A stretch of 21,652 bases of DNA from Pseudomonadota bacterium (lineage in GTDB: Bacteria; Pseudomonadota; Alphaproteobacteria; Sphingomonadales; Sphingomonadaceae), in NCBI GenBank assembly GCA_023433305.1, contig JAEZCZ010000130.1:1-21652 (forward strand), in the 5' to 3' direction. The notes under the pieces are model-generated. The model saw nothing but the letters and a program-made list of their open reading frames with translations, was not told the DNA's origin and did no database searches. Position numbers and translations under genes: made by a program. Positions 8,419-16,444 of this stretch are shown here, piece by piece (position 1 is the first letter of the stretch; each line of letters begins with the position of its first letter).

Positions 8419-11118
8419 TCAGCCGGCCTTGCGTAGCAAGGGGCGGACGATCGGCTCCGGAGCCTTGCCCTGCAGGACGGTCACCCTCCCGCTGGCATCG
8501 CACTCCAAGGGTTCCGCGAACTCGACTCCCATGCGATCTTCATCGCACCAACGAGCCGTGGCAGTGACCGTGTGCACATCCGAGACGTGGATCTTGAATA
8601 TGGTCCCTATCGGAACGTTCCAGAGGCCCTCCACGAGGGCGCCCCGAGCGGAGATGTTCCGGATGGTTCCGTTGTAGAGCTGCCCATGGTGGTCGAGCAC
8701 GACCTTGCGCAACATGGTTTGACGCGGCTGGCGCGAGGCACGAGGCCCGTGCGCTATCGCGGTCAGGCCGGCCTCGAGCCGTTCGATCACAACCTCCGCT
8801 GAGATCGCCCGTTCGTAGATGAAACCTTGCACGTGGCTGCATCCATACATTCGCACGAGGTCGAGTTCGTCGAGAGTCTCGACCCCTTCTGCCGTCGTAT
8901 CCATGCCGAGCGAATGTGCGAGGCTGGTTATCGAGGCGATGATGGCACCGTTGCGGCTTCCCGGTTGGGTCGCGCCGCGCACGAAGCTCTGGTCGATCTT
9001 GATCTTGTCGAATGGCGCCTTCTTCAAATAGCCCAGCGAAGCGTATCCCGTGCCGAAGTCGTCGAGCGCCAGGCGCACGCCCACGCGCTTGAGGGCGGCG
9101 AACATGGCGTCGGTGCCCGCGTCGTCGTTCAGGAACACGCTTTCGGTGATCTCCAGTTCGAGGCGTGAAGGGTGAATGCCGGCCCGGGCGATGGCATTCG
9201 TGACGATCGCCGGCAATTGCGGGTTGGCGAACTGTATCGGCGATACGTTGACCGCGACGCGCACTTCTTCCGGCCACTGGGCAAGGTCATGACACGCGGT
9301 GCGTAGCGCCCATTCCCCTATCTGGGCGATCAGGCCGGAGTCCTCGGCCGTCTTGACGAAGGTCGCCGGCGAGATCCACCCTTTCTCGGGGTGCTGCCAG
9401 CGCAACAAGGCCTCGAAGCCCGTGATCCTCTCCGTCGCGGTGGATACGACCGGTTGGTAAAACAGTTGGAGTTCACCTTTCGCGATCGCATCGCGGAGAT
9501 CCTGCTCAATGCGGGCGCTCGCTTCCGCTTCCGCGTGCAGGTCTTCGGCGAAGAAGTGGTAACGCCCCCGCCCCTGGTCCTTCGCGGCATATAGAGCCAG
9601 GTCCGCGTTGCGAATAAGATCATCGCTCGTCACCCCGTCATCCGGCGAAACGGCAATGCCAATCGAAGCACCAATGACGACGCGCTGCCCTTCGATCGTG
9701 TAAGGCTGCGACAACGAATGAATGACCCGCGCCGCCAGGTGCCCCAGTTCCCCGCGCTCGATCCGGCCCGGCACGATGACCTGGAACTCGTCTCCGCCGA
9801 GCCGCCCGACCTGACCCTCCTGACCTGTGGCACGCTCCAGCCTTTGAGCGACCTGCTTGAGCAAGGCATCGCCGGCCGGATGGCCGAGCGTATCGTTGAC
9901 CTGTTTGAAGCGGTCGAGATCGAGCAACAACACCGCGCAGCTGCGGTTCGCCTCGTGCTTCGACAGCAGGATTTTCTCGAGCGCCTGCGACATCTGGAAC
10001 CGGTTGGCGAGGCCGGTCAGCGAATCGTAATTGGCGAGCCGCGAGGCGGTTTCCTCGCTGCGCTTCTTCTCGGTGAGGTCGGTGCCGGACCCTCGAAAGC
10101 CGACGAAGTTGCCGAACTCGTCGTGGATCGGCCGTCCGCTCACCGACCACCAGCGCTTCTCGCCTGCGACCGCGGCCCGGACCGGCAGCTCCTGAAATGC
10201 CGACCGCGCGGTGAAGTGGAACATCAGCGTTCGCTCGCCTTCCTGGCCGGTGTCCGCGAGGTCGAACATTTCCACCAGTGGTCGACCGATCAGGCTTTCG
10301 GGTGCGCGTCCGAGCGCCTCGGCAACGGGCCTCGAGATATAAGTCAGCAAACCGCGGCGATCGGTTTCCCAGAACCAGCCCTGCCGAGTCTCCTCGTAGT
10401 CGGCGAGGATGTCGCGGGCGCGCGTCTGGATTCGGTCGCGCGCGCGCAGGCGTTCATCCTCGCGGCGCTGCTCGCGGTGCTGTTCGCGGCTGACGAGGAT
10501 CGCTACCGCGAGGGCGACCGCGATCGTGATTGCACCGGCCAGCGAGGCGTTTGTCGCGACCGTGGCCGACCAGACCGAAAGCTGGGCGGCAAAGATCACT
10601 CCCGGCTGCGTGCGCAGGTAGGCGGCGGCCACTCCTGCGGTACACAGCAAGGTCGCAATCGAAATGTCCCAGGAGAGCGATCCGGCGACAGTCCAACGCG
10701 TGATTCCGAGCCCGAACAGGAACATCGGTACGATCACCACCAACACGACAGCGGCCACCCTCGCGCCGAGCTGGCGCTTGGCCACCGCGCGGTGGGCTAT
10801 TCCGACACAGGCGGTGCCTGCCACGGCCAGCCCGAGAAATACGGCTGTCAAAGGCTCCGGCAGCGCCATCGTCGCGACCGAGCAGCAGACCACGGCGGCG
10901 ACCATGGTGAGAATCAAGTACGGCCAGCGGCCGGGTATCCAGTGGCGCCCGAGCGTATCGGTGAACGGCGCCACCAGGGCGCGGTCGGCACTCGACCGTC
11001 GGCGAGGACCCCGCCGCTGCTCGCCGGCGGGCGTCGCCTCGGGACTACCCGTACCCGCCACCTTCACCGCGCGCGCCCGCGCGGTATCGTTCGAGCATGC
11101 AGGGCGGGCGCCGGACAT
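8419..11118 (-). CDS. Membrane PAS-GGDEF-EAL-PilZ cyclic-di-GMP signalling protein
   Basis: An 899-residue protein. A polar, basic N-terminus (1-62) precedes about five or six hydrophobic segments between 65 and 210, a MASE-like membrane sensor. A short charged linker (REQHREQRREDERLRARDR) leads to a PAS domain at about 240-350. GGDEF is intact at 441-445, but the I-site position reads GQEG rather than RxxD. The EAL domain has EAL 569-571, NVS, ELEITES, DDFGTG 686-691 and AEGVE. The C-terminal PilZ domain (about 793-870) keeps NISARG at 821-826, but the arginine motif is degenerate (RASRQPRQ), with no clear RxxxR. It is the promoter-proximal member of the tandem pair. The start ATG 11118 has no strong ribosome site, so a later start within the first 60 residues is possible. 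Confidence 0.9.
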   Translation of the reverse strand: MSGARPACSNDTARARAVKVAGTGSPEATPAGEQRRGPRRRSSADRALVAPFTDTLGRHWIPGRWPYLILTMVAAVVCCSVATMALPEPLTAVFLGLAVAGTACVGIAHRAVAKRQLGARVAAVVLVVIVPMFLFGLGITRWTVAGSLSWDISIATLLCTAGVAAAYLRTQPGVIFAAQLSVWSATVATNASLAGAITIAVALAVAILVSREQHREQRREDERLRARDRIQTRARDILADYEETRQGWFWETDRRGLLTYISRPVAEALGRAPESLIGRPLVEMFDLADTGQEGERTLMFHFTARSAFQELPVRAAVAGEKRWWSVSGRPIHDEFGNFVGFRGSGTDLTEKKRSEETASRLANYDSLTGLANRFQMSQALEKILLSKHEANRSCAVLLLDLDRFKQVNDTLGHPAGDALLKQVAQRLERATGQEGQVGRLGGDEFQVIVPGRIERGELGHLAARVIHSLSQPYTIEGQRVVIGASIGIAVSPDDGVTSDDLIRNADLALYAAKDQGRGRYHFFAEDLHAEAEASARIEQDLRDAIAKGELQLFYQPVVSTATERITGFEALLRWQHPEKGWISPATFVKTAEDSGLIAQIGEWALRTACHDLAQWPEEVRVAVNVSPIQFANPQLPAIVTNAIARAGIHPSRLELEITESVFLNDDAGTDAMFAALKRVGVRLALDDFGTGYASLGYLKKAPFDKIKIDQSFVRGATQPGSRNGAIIASITSLAHSLGMDTTAEGVETLDELDLVRMYGCSHVQGFIYERAISAEVVIERLEAGLTAIAHGPRASRQPRQTMLRKVVLDHHGQLYNGTIRNISARGALVEGLWNVPIGTIFKIHVSDVHTVTATARWCDEDRMGVEFAEPLECDASGRVTVLQGKAPEPIVRPLLRKAG

Positions 11119-11243
11119 GCTCGGTCTATGGGTCTGTCAGCTTTGAGAATAAGTTAAGTTATCGCCATCTTTAGACACTGCGAAGTTGCCGCCGCAAAGG
11201 GTGCCGCTACACTCGCTCCCGACTACAGAGACGGGCATCCGGC
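11119..11243. promoter_or_regulatory. Divergent intergenic region, c-di-GMP gene / ferredoxin reductase
   Basis: This 125-bp gap separates two divergently transcribed genes and must hold promoters for both. It is AT-richer than its surroundings at 11143-11175 (TTGAGAATAAGTTAAGTT). On the minus strand, TTAA followed 7 nt later by TCAA (11143-11157) resembles a CtrA full site with one mismatch, a regulator of motility and c-di-GMP genes in alphaproteobacteria. I could not fix -35/-10 elements for either gene. Confidence 0.4.
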
Positions 11244-12554
11244 ATGCGGCATATCGCGATCATCGGCTCCGGGCCGGCAGGGTACTATACGGCCGAGGCG
11301 GCCCAGAAAAAGTTCGGCGATGAAGTAAGGGTAGACGTCTTCGACGCTCTGCCGGTGCCCTTCGGGCTGATCCGTACCGGCGTCGCCCCCGACCATCAGT
11401 CGATCAAGGCTGTCTCCAAGCGCTACGAGAAAGTGGCGCTGTCGGAGAACGTTCGCTTCGTCGGCAATGTCACCATCGGCAGCGACGTCTCCATCGCAGA
11501 ATTGCAGGACCTGTACGACGCGGTCGTGCTGGCGACCGGCGCGCCCAAGGATCGCGACCTCGGGCTCCCCGGCGAAGACCTCGGCAACGTGTTCGGTAGC
11601 GCGGCTTTCGTAGGATGGTATAACGGGCACCCGCAATTCGCCGATCTCAACCCCGACTTGTCGGGCAGGACCGCGGTGGTCATCGGCATGGGCAACGTCG
11701 CGCTCGACGTCGCGCGGATCCTCGCCAAGACCCGCGCGGAGTTCGACGGCAGCGATATCGTCGCGCACGCGCTGGAAGCGCTCGACCGCTCCAAACTCGA
11801 GCGAATCGTGATCCTCGGACGGCGGGGACCGCATCAGATCATGATGACGCCCAAGGAGCTTGGCGAACTCGGCGAGCTCGCGCGGGCCTCGCCTCATGTG
11901 ACGCCGGCCGACATGCCGCCCGCAGAAGAGGATGCGCTGCTCGAGCCAGGCCTGCGCAAATCGGTGGCTCATCTTCGCGCCTTCGCCGAAAGCGACCATC
12001 TCGCCGACAAGCCCCTTAGACTGGACTTCGTCTTCATGTCTTCCCCCAAGAGATTGATTGGCAACGAAAAGGTCGAGGCGATCGAAATCGAGAAGACGCG
12101 CCTCGTGCACGGCCGGGCCGAAGGGACCGGCGAGACCGAGACGCTTCCGGCCGATCTCGTGGTGAGTTGCATCGGCTATCGTACCTCGCCGATCCCCGGC
12201 GTCCCGTTTGACGAGCGCGCCGGTCGCTTCGCCAACGACGAGGGCCGTATCCTGCCCGGGCTCTATTGCGTCGGATGGGCCCGCCGTGGCCCCTCCGGGA
12301 CGATCGGGACCAATCGTCCCGACGGCTATTCGGTGGTCGAGCTGATCGAGGAAGACGCCGAAGCCGGAGCGCTCGGCAACGGGCGGAAAGCGGGCCGCCC
12401 CGGCTTCGACGCGCTGGCGGCCGAGCGCGGGCTCGACCTCGTCACGTTCCGCGACTGGAAGAAGATCGAGGAGGCCGAGGAAAAGGCCGCCCGCGAAGGC
12501 GCCCCGCGCGAGAAGTTCGTCGATATCGAAGCGATGATCAGGGCGCGGAAGTAG
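11244..12554 (+). CDS. Ferredoxin--NADP+ reductase, adrenodoxin reductase type (FprA-like)
   Basis: A 436-residue FAD flavoprotein that passes electrons between NADPH and ferredoxin, cytoplasmic. The N-terminal FAD Rossmann motif GSGPAG is at 8-13, then PFGLIRTGVAPDHQ at 39-52, a hallmark of the adrenodoxin reductase / FprA family. The NADP-binding motif GMGNVALD is at 148-155 and the C-terminal FAD contact GWARRGPSGTIGTNRPDG at 344-361. The mycobacterial FprA and mammalian adrenodoxin reductase are the models. In sphingomonads such enzymes can supply cytochrome P450s or Rieske oxygenases, but no partner ferredoxin gene lies nearby. The ribosome site before ATG 11244 is weak. The last 17 bp overlap the opposing secreted-protein gene. 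Confidence 0.92.
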   Translation: MRHIAIIGSGPAGYYTAEAAQKKFGDEVRVDVFDALPVPFGLIRTGVAPDHQSIKAVSKRYEKVALSENVRFVGNVTIGSDVSIAELQDLYDAVVLATGAPKDRDLGLPGEDLGNVFGSAAFVGWYNGHPQFADLNPDLSGRTAVVIGMGNVALDVARILAKTRAEFDGSDIVAHALEALDRSKLERIVILGRRGPHQIMMTPKELGELGELARASPHVTPADMPPAEEDALLEPGLRKSVAHLRAFAESDHLADKPLRLDFVFMSSPKRLIGNEKVEAIEIEKTRLVHGRAEGTGETETLPADLVVSCIGYRTSPIPGVPFDERAGRFANDEGRILPGLYCVGWARRGPSGTIGTNRPDGYSVVELIEEDAEAGALGNGRKAGRPGFDALAAERGLDLVTFRDWKKIEEAEEKAAREGAPREKFVDIEAMIRARK

Positions 12555-12942
12555 CCACTTCCCGCTCGGCTCGCGCAGCCTCCTCGCCCGCCTCCTGCAA
12601 ACTCGCGCCGAACGCGATCAGGCGTTCGCCGAGCTCGAGCGCGCGCGGCTGGCAGGCCAGCGTCGCCGCTTCCCAATCCTGCGTTTCGCGGACGATCCGC
12701 TCCGAAGTCATCGCGTCTTCGATGCGCGCCCCAGTGCGGCCTTCGAGCTTGCCCATGAAATAGGTGAACACCGCGTCGTATGACGCGCGTTCCGCCCCCT
12801 GCTCGAGCTCGCCACCGGCCACCGCCGCCCAGATCGCGCACCGCAGATCCGGATCGACCGGCTCGTCGGCAGCCTCCTGAGCCGAGGCCCCACTCGACAG
12901 TAGGATCGCCCCCATAAGCAGCGCGGCGATGCGCGCGGGCAT
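12538..12942 (-). CDS. Small secreted hypothetical protein coupled to dnaN
   Basis: About 134 residues. The N-terminus MPARIAALLMGAILLSSGASAQEA is a clear signal peptide with likely cleavage after ASA, so the mature protein is periplasmic, about 112 residues and acidic. Two cysteines (in DLRCAIW and TLACQPR) could pair as a disulfide. No family was recognised. The ATG at 12942 overlaps the dnaN stop as TGATG, so translation is probably coupled to dnaN; GTG 12945 is an alternative start one codon upstream. The 3' end overlaps the convergent reductase gene by 17 bp. Why a periplasmic protein should follow the sliding clamp gene is not clear. Confidence 0.75.
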   Translation of the reverse strand: MPARIAALLMGAILLSSGASAQEAADEPVDPDLRCAIWAAVAGGELEQGAERASYDAVFTYFMGKLEGRTGARIEDAMTSERIVRETQDWEAATLACQPRALELGERLIAFGASLQEAGEEAARAEREVATSAP

Positions 12943-14069
12943 CACACCCGCATCGGCATCAGCACGTAGAGCGCAGGGCTCTTTTCGTCCTGGCGGATCA
13001 GCGTCGGCGCTCCCGGGTCGGCGAGGTGCAGCTCGACCGTGTCGCCGTCGATCTGATGAAGGATGTCCTTCAAGTAATTGGCATTGAAGCCGATTTCGAT
13101 CGCTTCCGACCGATAGTCGGCGGGCACTTCCTCGGCCGCCGTCCCGTTGTCGGGGCTGGTCACCGAGAGCGTGACCTTGTCGGTGTCGAGCCCCATCTTG
13201 ACCGCGCGGGTCTTCTCGGTCGCGATCGTCGCAACGCGGTCCACGCCTTCGTAGAAACTCTTCGGATCGAGCTTCAACAGCTTGTCGTTACCCGTTGGAA
13301 TGACACGCGAATAATCGGGGAACGTGCCGTCTATCAGCTTGCTGGTCAGGACCACGCCGCCTTCGCCGCCGAGCGTGAAGCGGACCTTGCTCGCGGACAG
13401 GTCGATCTCGACGTTGCCGTCGAGCGATTCCTCGAGCAGCTTGCGCAGCTCGCCCACGGCCTTCCGCGGCACGATCACGTCGGGCATGCCGGCAGCTCCC
13501 TCGGGGCGGGGCAGCGTGAACCGGGCCAGCCGGTGTCCGTCGGTCGCCGCGGCCTTGAGCACCGGCGCCTCGTCGTCGGAGACATGCAGGAAGATGCCGT
13601 TGAGATAATACCGCGTCTCTTCGGTCGAGATCGCGAACCGGGTGCGGTCGATCAGCTCCGCCAGCACGCGCGCGGGCAGCTCGAAGCTGGTCGGCAGGTC
13701 GCCTTCGACGATCACCGGGAAATCGTCGCGCGGCAGCGTCGGAAGCTGGAAGCGGCTGCGCCCCGCCTTCACCGTCATGCGGTTGTCGGCGGTCTCGAGG
13801 CTGACCTGGCTGCCGTCGGGCAGCTTGCGCGCGATGTCGAACAGCAGGTGCGCCGACACCGTGATCGCGCCGGGGGTCTCGACCGAGGCCGCGTCGAGGC
13901 TCTCGATCACTTGCAGGTCGAGATCGGTGGCCATCACGCGCACCCGCCCATCGGCCGATGCCTCGATCAGGACGTTGGACAGGATCGGGATGGTGTTGCG
14001 CCGTTCCACCACCGACTGGACGTGAGACAGGCAGCGCAGCAGCTTCGCGCGTTCGATGGTGGCTTTCAT
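12942..14069 (-). CDS. dnaN: DNA polymerase III beta subunit (sliding clamp)
   Basis: A 375-residue protein of standard length for the bacterial beta clamp, which encircles DNA as a dimer and tethers DNA polymerase III and other enzymes. It begins MKATIERAKLLRCLSHVQSVVERR and has NTIPILSNVLIEA and VMATDLDLQV in the first clamp domain. It continues through three repeated clamp domains (roughly 1-120, 130-245, 250-375) and ends VLMPMRV, the conserved C-terminus. ATG 14069 is preceded by GAGG. As is usual in alphaproteobacteria, dnaA is not adjacent. I saw no DnaA boxes nearby, so this is not evidence of an origin. Confidence 0.97.
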   Translation of the reverse strand: MKATIERAKLLRCLSHVQSVVERRNTIPILSNVLIEASADGRVRVMATDLDLQVIESLDAASVETPGAITVSAHLLFDIARKLPDGSQVSLETADNRMTVKAGRSRFQLPTLPRDDFPVIVEGDLPTSFELPARVLAELIDRTRFAISTEETRYYLNGIFLHVSDDEAPVLKAAATDGHRLARFTLPRPEGAAGMPDVIVPRKAVGELRKLLEESLDGNVEIDLSASKVRFTLGGEGGVVLTSKLIDGTFPDYSRVIPTGNDKLLKLDPKSFYEGVDRVATIATEKTRAVKMGLDTDKVTLSVTSPDNGTAAEEVPADYRSEAIEIGFNANYLKDILHQIDGDTVELHLADPGAPTLIRQDEKSPALYVLMPMRV

Positions 14070-14185
14070 CAGACCTCGGACCCCCTTGTGCGCCAGCGAC
14101 CGGAATCGCTCGCAAGCGCCGGAATATGTCGCCTTATCCTTAGCGGGGCATCGCCGAGCGGCAAGAAGGAACGGCGCCGCAGGGC

Positions 14186-14214
14186 GATTGGCTGGGGAAA
14201 AACCCGGTCCAATC
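14186..14214 (-). terminator. Hairpin just after fabG, weak terminator candidate
   Basis: GATTGG (14186-14191) and CCAATC (14209-14214) form a 6-bp stem with a further inner GGG/CCC pairing around an A/T-rich loop. It starts 2 bp beyond the fabG stop in the direction of transcription. No U-tract follows, so it may stabilise the 3' end or end transcription only partly ahead of dnaN. Confidence 0.35.
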
Positions 14215-14216
14215 CC

Positions 14217-14969
14217 TCAGGCGAACATCGCCATGCCGCCGTTGACGTGCAGCGTCTGCCCGGTGACGTAGCCGGCTTCCTTCGAAACGAGGAACGCCAC
14301 CGCGGCCCCGATGTCCTCGCCCTCGCCCATCCGCCCCATCGGGATGCGCTGATTGAGCGCCTCCTTCTGCGCCTCGGGGAGCACGTCGGTCATGGCCGTG
14401 CGGATGAAGCCGGGGGCCACGCAGTTGGCGGTGATGCCGCGCGTGGCCACTTCCTGCGCGTAGCTCTTGGTCATGCCGACGAGGCCGGCCTTGGCCGCGG
14501 CATAGTTCACCTGCCCCGGATTTCCCGTCGCGCCGACCACGCTGGTCACGCTGACGATGCGCCCGAAGCGCGCCTTCATCATCGGCTTGGCGGCGGCGCG
14601 CATCAGCCGGAACGCGGCCTCGAGGTTAATCCCGATGACCTGGCTCCACTCGTCGTCCTTCATCCGCATGACGAGGTTGTCGCGCGTGACGCCGGCATTA
14701 TTCACCAGGATGTCGAGCTTGCCGAGCGTGTCGAGCGTCGCCGGAACGAGCTCTTCGACCTGCGTGGCGTTCGAGAGATCGCAGGTGATCTCCACGTGAT
14801 CGTGCCCGAACTCCTCGTTGAGCTCGTCGCGAAACGCGCGCAGCTTGCTCGAGTTGGACCCCGACAAAGCCAACCGCGCGCCCTGCTTGGCAAGGCACCG
14901 AGCGATCGAAGACCCGATTCCCCCACTGGCGCCGGTTACCAGGGCGGTCATTCCGGAAAGGTCGAACAT
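14217..14969 (-). CDS. fabG: 3-oxoacyl-[acyl-carrier-protein] reductase
   Basis: A 250-residue short-chain dehydrogenase that reduces 3-ketoacyl-ACP with NADPH in each round of type II fatty acid synthesis. The cofactor motif TGASGGIG is at 12-19 and NNAG at 90-93. The catalytic Ser143, Tyr156 and Lys160 appear in SVVGATGNPGQVNYAAAK, which is the FabG pattern rather than that of a generic dehydrogenase. It ends GQTLHVNGGMAMFA, as expected for FabG. ATG 14969 has a good AGGAG site. Together with fabD upstream on the same strand it forms part of a fatty acid gene cluster, interrupted by the GxxExxY gene; acpP and fabF are not in the window. Confidence 0.96.
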   Translation of the reverse strand: MFDLSGMTALVTGASGGIGSSIARCLAKQGARLALSGSNSSKLRAFRDELNEEFGHDHVEITCDLSNATQVEELVPATLDTLGKLDILVNNAGVTRDNLVMRMKDDEWSQVIGINLEAAFRLMRAAAKPMMKARFGRIVSVTSVVGATGNPGQVNYAAAKAGLVGMTKSYAQEVATRGITANCVAPGFIRTAMTDVLPEAQKEALNQRIPMGRMGEGEDIGAAVAFLVSKEAGYVTGQTLHVNGGMAMFA

Positions 14970-14991
14970 GGTCTTCTCCTAAGATTCGTAT

Positions 14992-15018
14992 CGCGCAGAG
15001 AACGCAGAGAGCGCAGAG
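14992..15018. repeat. Left inverted repeat flanking the GxxExxY gene
   Basis: A 27-bp arm built of three nearly tandem CGCAGAGAR-type units. It matches the reverse complement of the right arm (15419-15445) at 26 of 27 positions, the only difference being at 15002. It lies 2 bp after the gene's stop codon and about 22 bp before fabG. Confidence 0.85.
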
Positions 15019-15020
15019 GG

Positions 15021-15413
15021 TCAATCCGTCTCACGGTAATCGTTGACGAGCCGACGAATGCCCTCCTTCATCGTCAGACCGGAAAAATTCAAAAGCAGCC
15101 CGACGGGCTGCTTCATCAGTCGGAGATAAGTGAGGACCTGCTTGGCATGAACCTTGTTCAATTGCTCGACTGATTTGATCTCCACGATCAGACGATCGTC
15201 GACCAACAGATCCACTCGAAAGGCAGCCGGAAACGCTATTCCGTCGTACTCGATGGCGACGGGATGTTGGCGTGCCACTCGATGACCCAGGCGGATCAAA
15301 CTCGCGGCCAGCACCGCCTCATATACCGCTTCAAGCAAGCCGGGGCCCAGCTCGCGATGGATCTTGATGGCCTCACCGACCACGTCCGAAGTGATCTGAT
15401 CGATCGAGCTCAT
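15021..15413 (-). CDS. GxxExxY family protein, PD-(D/E)xK-like
   Basis: A 130-residue protein of the GxxExxY family, named for the motif GLLEAVY seen here at 25-31 within HRELGPGLLEAVYEAVL. A second block, RVDLLVDDRLIVEIKS at 66-81, has the Asp68...Glu78-x-Lys80 arrangement of the PD-(D/E)xK nuclease fold, and QVLTYLRLM follows. Family members are small, scattered across bacteria and of unknown function; a nuclease role is inference from the motif. The gene sits alone between fabD and fabG on the same strand, tightly framed by 27-bp inverted repeats: the left arm begins 2 bp after its stop, the right arm lies 5 bp before its ATG. It looks like an inserted cassette. It has no strong ribosome site of its own. 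Confidence 0.9.
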   Translation of the reverse strand: MSSIDQITSDVVGEAIKIHRELGPGLLEAVYEAVLAASLIRLGHRVARQHPVAIEYDGIAFPAAFRVDLLVDDRLIVEIKSVEQLNKVHAKQVLTYLRLMKQPVGLLLNFSGLTMKEGIRRLVNDYRETD

Positions 15414-15418
15414 CTTTT

Positions 15419-15445
15419 CTCTGCGCTCTCTGCGCTCTCTGCGCG
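15419..15445. repeat. Right inverted repeat flanking the GxxExxY gene
   Basis: The 27-bp counterpart of the left arm, read here as repeated CTCTCTGCG units. It lies between the fabD stop (3 bp beyond it) and the GxxExxY start codon, so the gene's leader is made almost wholly of the repeat. The arms are far too regular to be codon-driven, because both are outside reading frames. Confidence 0.85.
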
Positions 15446-15448
15446 AAA

Positions 15449-16384
15449 TCAGATTTCCTTCGCCAGCGCCTCGATGTCGGCCATCGTCACCACGCTCGTG
15501 ACGGTCACGTCGGCGGCCGTGCGGCCGATCATCGGGCCCAGGACCTTGCCGCCCAGCTCCACGTAGCGGGCGATGCCCGCGTCCTTCATTGCCAGCACGC
15601 TCTCGCGCCAGCGCACCCGGCCGGTCACCTGCCGCACCAGCAGGTCCCGCTGTTCTCCCGGGTCGCTCACCAGCCCGGCCGTGACGTTGGCATAGAGCGG
15701 TAGCCGAAAAGCCCCCGGCGGCGTCCGCTCGAGCGCCTCCGCCATCGCGTCGGCAGCCGGCTGCATCAGCGAGCAGTGGAACGGCGCCGAGACGGGCAGC
15801 AGCACGCCGCGCTTGATGCCGTGCTCCTTGGCCAGCGCCACCGCGCGCTCGATCGCGCCGCGGTGGCCCGACAGCACCACCTGGCCGGGATCGTTATCGT
15901 TGGCGACCTCGCAGACTTCCCCCTCCGCCGCGGCCTCGGCCAGCGCGGCGGCCTTCTCGATGTCGGCCCCGAGCAAGGCGCACATCGCCCCCAGGCCCAC
16001 CGGCACCGCCGCCTGCATCGCCTGCCCGCGCAGCTTGAGCAGCCGCGCCGTGTCGGCCAGCGAGAACGCACCGACGGCGCACAGCGCGGTATATTCGCCG
16101 AGCGAATGGCCCGCGACGCATTCGCCTTTCTCGACAATCGACAGCCCGCCCTCTTTCTCGAGCACGCGGAGGACGGCGATGGCATGCGCCATGATCGCCG
16201 GTTGCGCGTTCTCGGTCAGCGTGAGCGCGTCCTCAGGGCCTTCGCGCATGATCCGCGAGAGGTTCTGGCCCAGCGCTTCGTCGACTTCCTCGAAGACCTC
16301 GCGCGCCGCCAAGCTTGCCTCGGCGAGTTCCGCGCCCATGCCGACCTTCTGGCTGCCCTGCCCGGGGAATACGAATGCGGTCAA
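15449..16384 (-). CDS. fabD: Malonyl-CoA:ACP transacylase
   Basis: A 311-residue acyltransferase that loads malonate from CoA to acyl carrier protein for fatty acid elongation; cytoplasmic. The oxyanion motif FPGQGSQ is at 6-12, the nucleophile Ser94 in GHSLGEY (92-98), Arg119 in KLRGQAMQ, and the catalytic His203 in VSAPFHCSL. The length is normal for FabD. The start is TTG 16384: GGAG at 16392-16395 is spaced 7 nt from it, and the protein begins directly with the conserved TAFVFPGQGSQ. The nearby ATG at 16391 is out of frame. fabG follows on the same strand, after the inverted-repeat cassette. Confidence 0.96.
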   Translation of the reverse strand: MTAFVFPGQGSQKVGMGAELAEASLAAREVFEEVDEALGQNLSRIMREGPEDALTLTENAQPAIMAHAIAVLRVLEKEGGLSIVEKGECVAGHSLGEYTALCAVGAFSLADTARLLKLRGQAMQAAVPVGLGAMCALLGADIEKAAALAEAAAEGEVCEVANDNDPGQVVLSGHRGAIERAVALAKEHGIKRGVLLPVSAPFHCSLMQPAADAMAEALERTPPGAFRLPLYANVTAGLVSDPGEQRDLLVRQVTGRVRWRESVLAMKDAGIARYVELGGKVLGPMIGRTAADVTVTSVVTMADIEALAKEI

Positions 16385-16391
16385 AATACAT

Positions 16392-16395
16392 CTCC
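16392..16395 (-). promoter_or_regulatory. Ribosome binding site fixing the TTG start of fabD
   Basis: GGAG on the minus strand lies 7 nt ahead of TTG 16384, the only start giving the conserved FabD N-terminus. An overlapping ATG at 16391-16389 is in another frame and too close to the site. Confidence 0.6.
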
Positions 16396-16444
16396 GATCA
16401 CTCTGCGCCGCCGCGCGGCGGCATGCCGACGTATCGCGGCGCGG

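Noticed and set aside
12942..14216. Possible replication origin near dnaN
   Set aside because: No cluster of DnaA boxes (TTATCCACA-like) or AT-rich tract was seen; in alphaproteobacteria dnaN is often away from the origin.
14982..15455. AGATT on both sides of the GxxExxY cassette as a target-site duplication
   Set aside because: Only 5 bp, at unequal distances from the two arms; likely chance.
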